A DNA stretch of 64,000 bases from an uncultured Clostridia bacterium. Its GTDB lineage: Bacteria; Bacillota; Clostridia; Christensenellales; Borkfalkiaceae. The stretch is taken from contig CALDOZ010000010.1 of the NCBI GenBank assembly GCA_937912025.1, forward strand, positions 1-64,000, in the 5' to 3' direction. Below the pieces are notes generated by a model. The model was not told the DNA's origin and searched no databases. It saw only the letters and a program-made list of their open reading frames with translations. This document shows positions 62,960 to 64,000 of the stretch, in pieces. Every line of letters begins with the position of its first letter. Positions within the stretch are counted from its first letter, which is position 1. The position numbers were made by a program, and so were the translations under genes.

Positions 62960-64000
62960 TTGAGTAACGGCGTTAAACCTAAAAATAGCGACACAAAGTT
63001 TTTTACAATAGAATTTTTTGGCGTTACGCTCATAATTACCTCGGTATTGCTTTTAGTATGTCTACTATTTGGTAAAGACGTACTTTTCGTTATCGGCGAA
63101 GAAGTTCAGTATTTCTTGCTTGGGGTTTTTGGATACTTTTCGTATCCGCTTTTAACGTGCTTAATTTACGTTGGGTTTATGCTTTTATTTGGTAAAAAGA
63201 TTATAAAATCTAACTTAAAGGGTAAAGTTATCGTTGCGATTGCTTTCGTAACGTTGCTACTTTGCTTGCTTACCGCCATTACTTCGTTAAAAGAAAGCGG
63301 TACGTTTGCTAATTACGTTGGTTATGGTTATAAATCAGGTCGCAACGGTTTAGCAGGCGTTGTAGCAGGTGGCGCTCTTTTTTCTATAATTACCTATCCT
63401 TTCGTAGCGTATTTATCGTACGTTGGCGCTATTATAGCCTTTTCGTTATGCATAGTTTTGCTTTTATACGTCGTTGTTAAGCGCGGTAAAAAACAAAAAG
63501 CAACTACGGTTGAAAGGGAATATCCAGGCACTATAACAACGAATGCAACTACTAACGGCGTAAATTCAACAACTAACGGCGTTAACGTAAACGGTACGAC
63601 GGTAAACGCTAACCAAGGCGGATACGTTAACACCAATCAAACGTTAAACGGTAACGTGGTAGGTCAAACGGGTGTAAACGGCGGTTATAATCAAACGGGA
63701 GTTAATAACGGGTACAACCAAAATACAAACGGTTATAATCAAGGTGGAAACGTTAATTATAATGGTTACTTAAATAACGGTTACGTTAATCCATACGACG
63801 GTAATAGGTATGATTCAAACAACTATAAGCCAACGCCTGAAGAAGAAGCAAAACGCCGTGAAGGTATGCGAATTTTATACGGTCAACAACCGTTTACTTA
63901 TTCAACGGCATACGGTAACACTGTAAATGGTGATAGAGTTAGAGTTGATAACGTTAACGTAAACGGAACTGTTGACGGAACTACTGGCGTAAACGGCGTT
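62960..64000 (+). CDS. SpoIIIE/FtsK-like DNA translocase, 5' part only
   Basis: 347 residues to the window edge, open and in frame. TTG at 62960 has AAGGAG at good spacing. An N-terminal four-segment membrane domain (FTIEFFGVTLIITSVLLL, FGYFSYPLLTCLIYVGFMLLF and two more to about residue 180) matches the FtsK/SpoIIIE anchor. It is followed by about 110 residues rich in Asn, Gly, Tyr and Gln with NGV, NGY and YNQ repeats, then a more charged stretch. The motor domain would lie past 64,000, so the identification rests on the N-terminus. Confidence 0.68.
   Translation, partial: MSNGVKPKNSDTKFFTIEFFGVTLIITSVLLLVCLLFGKDVLFVIGEEVQYFLLGVFGYFSYPLLTCLIYVGFMLLFGKKIIKSNLKGKVIVAIAFVTLLLCLLTAITSLKESGTFANYVGYGYKSGRNGLAGVVAGGALFSIITYPFVAYLSYVGAIIAFSLCIVLLLYVVVKRGKKQKATTVEREYPGTITTNATTNGVNSTTNGVNVNGTTVNANQGGYVNTNQTLNGNVVGQTGVNGGYNQTGVNNGYNQNTNGYNQGGNVNYNGYLNNGYVNPYDGNRYDSNNYKPTPEEEAKRREGMRILYGQQPFTYSTAYGNTVNGDRVRVDNVNVNGTVDGTTGVNGV

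Noticed and set aside
63394..63636. Minus-strand open frame of 80 codons
   Set aside because: It lies opposite the plus-strand SpoIIIE/FtsK-like frame, which has a ribosome site, membrane segments and runs to the window edge.
1..64000. tRNA, rRNA, riboswitch or IS elements
   Set aside because: No cloverleaf-compatible GC-rich short genes, rRNA stretches, known riboswitch cores or transposase frames with terminal repeats were seen by reading; a covariance-model scan could not be run.

Overview
The window reads as about 64 kb of chromosome from a low-GC Gram-positive anaerobe, most likely a gut-type member of the Clostridia. The case rests on strong AGGAGG-type ribosome sites, a Firmicutes-style glgC/glgD glycogen locus, pyruvate formate-lyase, a PerR-like regulator beside rubrerythrin, a GH172/DUF2961 protein, several AraC regulators beside sugar oxidoreductases, and a SpoIIIE/FtsK-like gene. 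A genus cannot be named from sequence reading alone. No tRNA, rRNA, CRISPR array, IS element or phage module was seen. Genes are tightly packed and most operons end in clear hairpin-T terminators.

Layout. 1-2.15 kb: two small hydrolase genes whose codon use differs from the rest, sharing an identical 55-bp promoter-bearing repeat upstream and a ~115-bp repeat downstream (cassette-like). 2.2-8.0 kb: paired YwaF-like membrane proteins, an AraC regulator divergent from a GH172/DUF2961 protein, a cysteine amidase, a lipoprotein and a second AraC. 8.1-17.6 kb: a sugar-catabolic region with three Gfo/Idh/MocA oxidoreductases, a hydroxypyruvate-isomerase-like protein, an unusual glycyl radical enzyme, then uxuA, a GDSL esterase and uxuB for hexuronate breakdown. 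17.7-18.9 kb: a ParA plus ribbon-helix-helix pair under a near-consensus promoter with a palindrome in its spacer. 19-24 kb: an Alr-type PLP enzyme, a DMT transporter with a cysteine-knuckle insert, gpsA, nagB, ung. 24.2-32.7 kb: comM, dprA, topA, hslV, hslU, hisS, trxA, a housekeeping block. 32.7-34.8 kb: a lipid kinase, then perR and rubrerythrin.

34.9-41.7 kb: a packed operon (DUF4250, lipoprotein, RimK-like ATP-grasp, YhcH, YbaK, two unrecognised membrane proteins, AraC) followed by a fourth Gfo/Idh gene. 41.8-45.4 kb: pflA, a thioredoxin-like gene, and a pyruvate formate-lyase split into a 677-residue catalytic chain and a separate 77-residue glycyl-radical chain. 45.4-48.3 kb: a TIM-barrel isomerase, an unknown protein, a DUF554 membrane protein and a dipeptidase. 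48.4-58.6 kb: glgB-glgC-glgD-glgA-glgP plus a cytoplasmic GH13 amylase, a complete glycogen synthesis and breakdown set. 58.6-64 kb: tex, acpP, an M3 oligopeptidase and the 5' part of a SpoIIIE/FtsK-like translocase running off the window.

Taken together the genes describe a fermenter that oxidises and isomerises sugars and uronates, makes acetyl-CoA and formate through a two-chain PFL, and stores glycogen. The observations most worth following up are the split PFL, the glycyl radical enzyme whose Cys-x-Glu signature is replaced by Cys-Asn-Trp, the cassette-like pair at the left edge, the transporter with a zinc-knuckle insert, and several inverted repeats placed on promoters or start sites.
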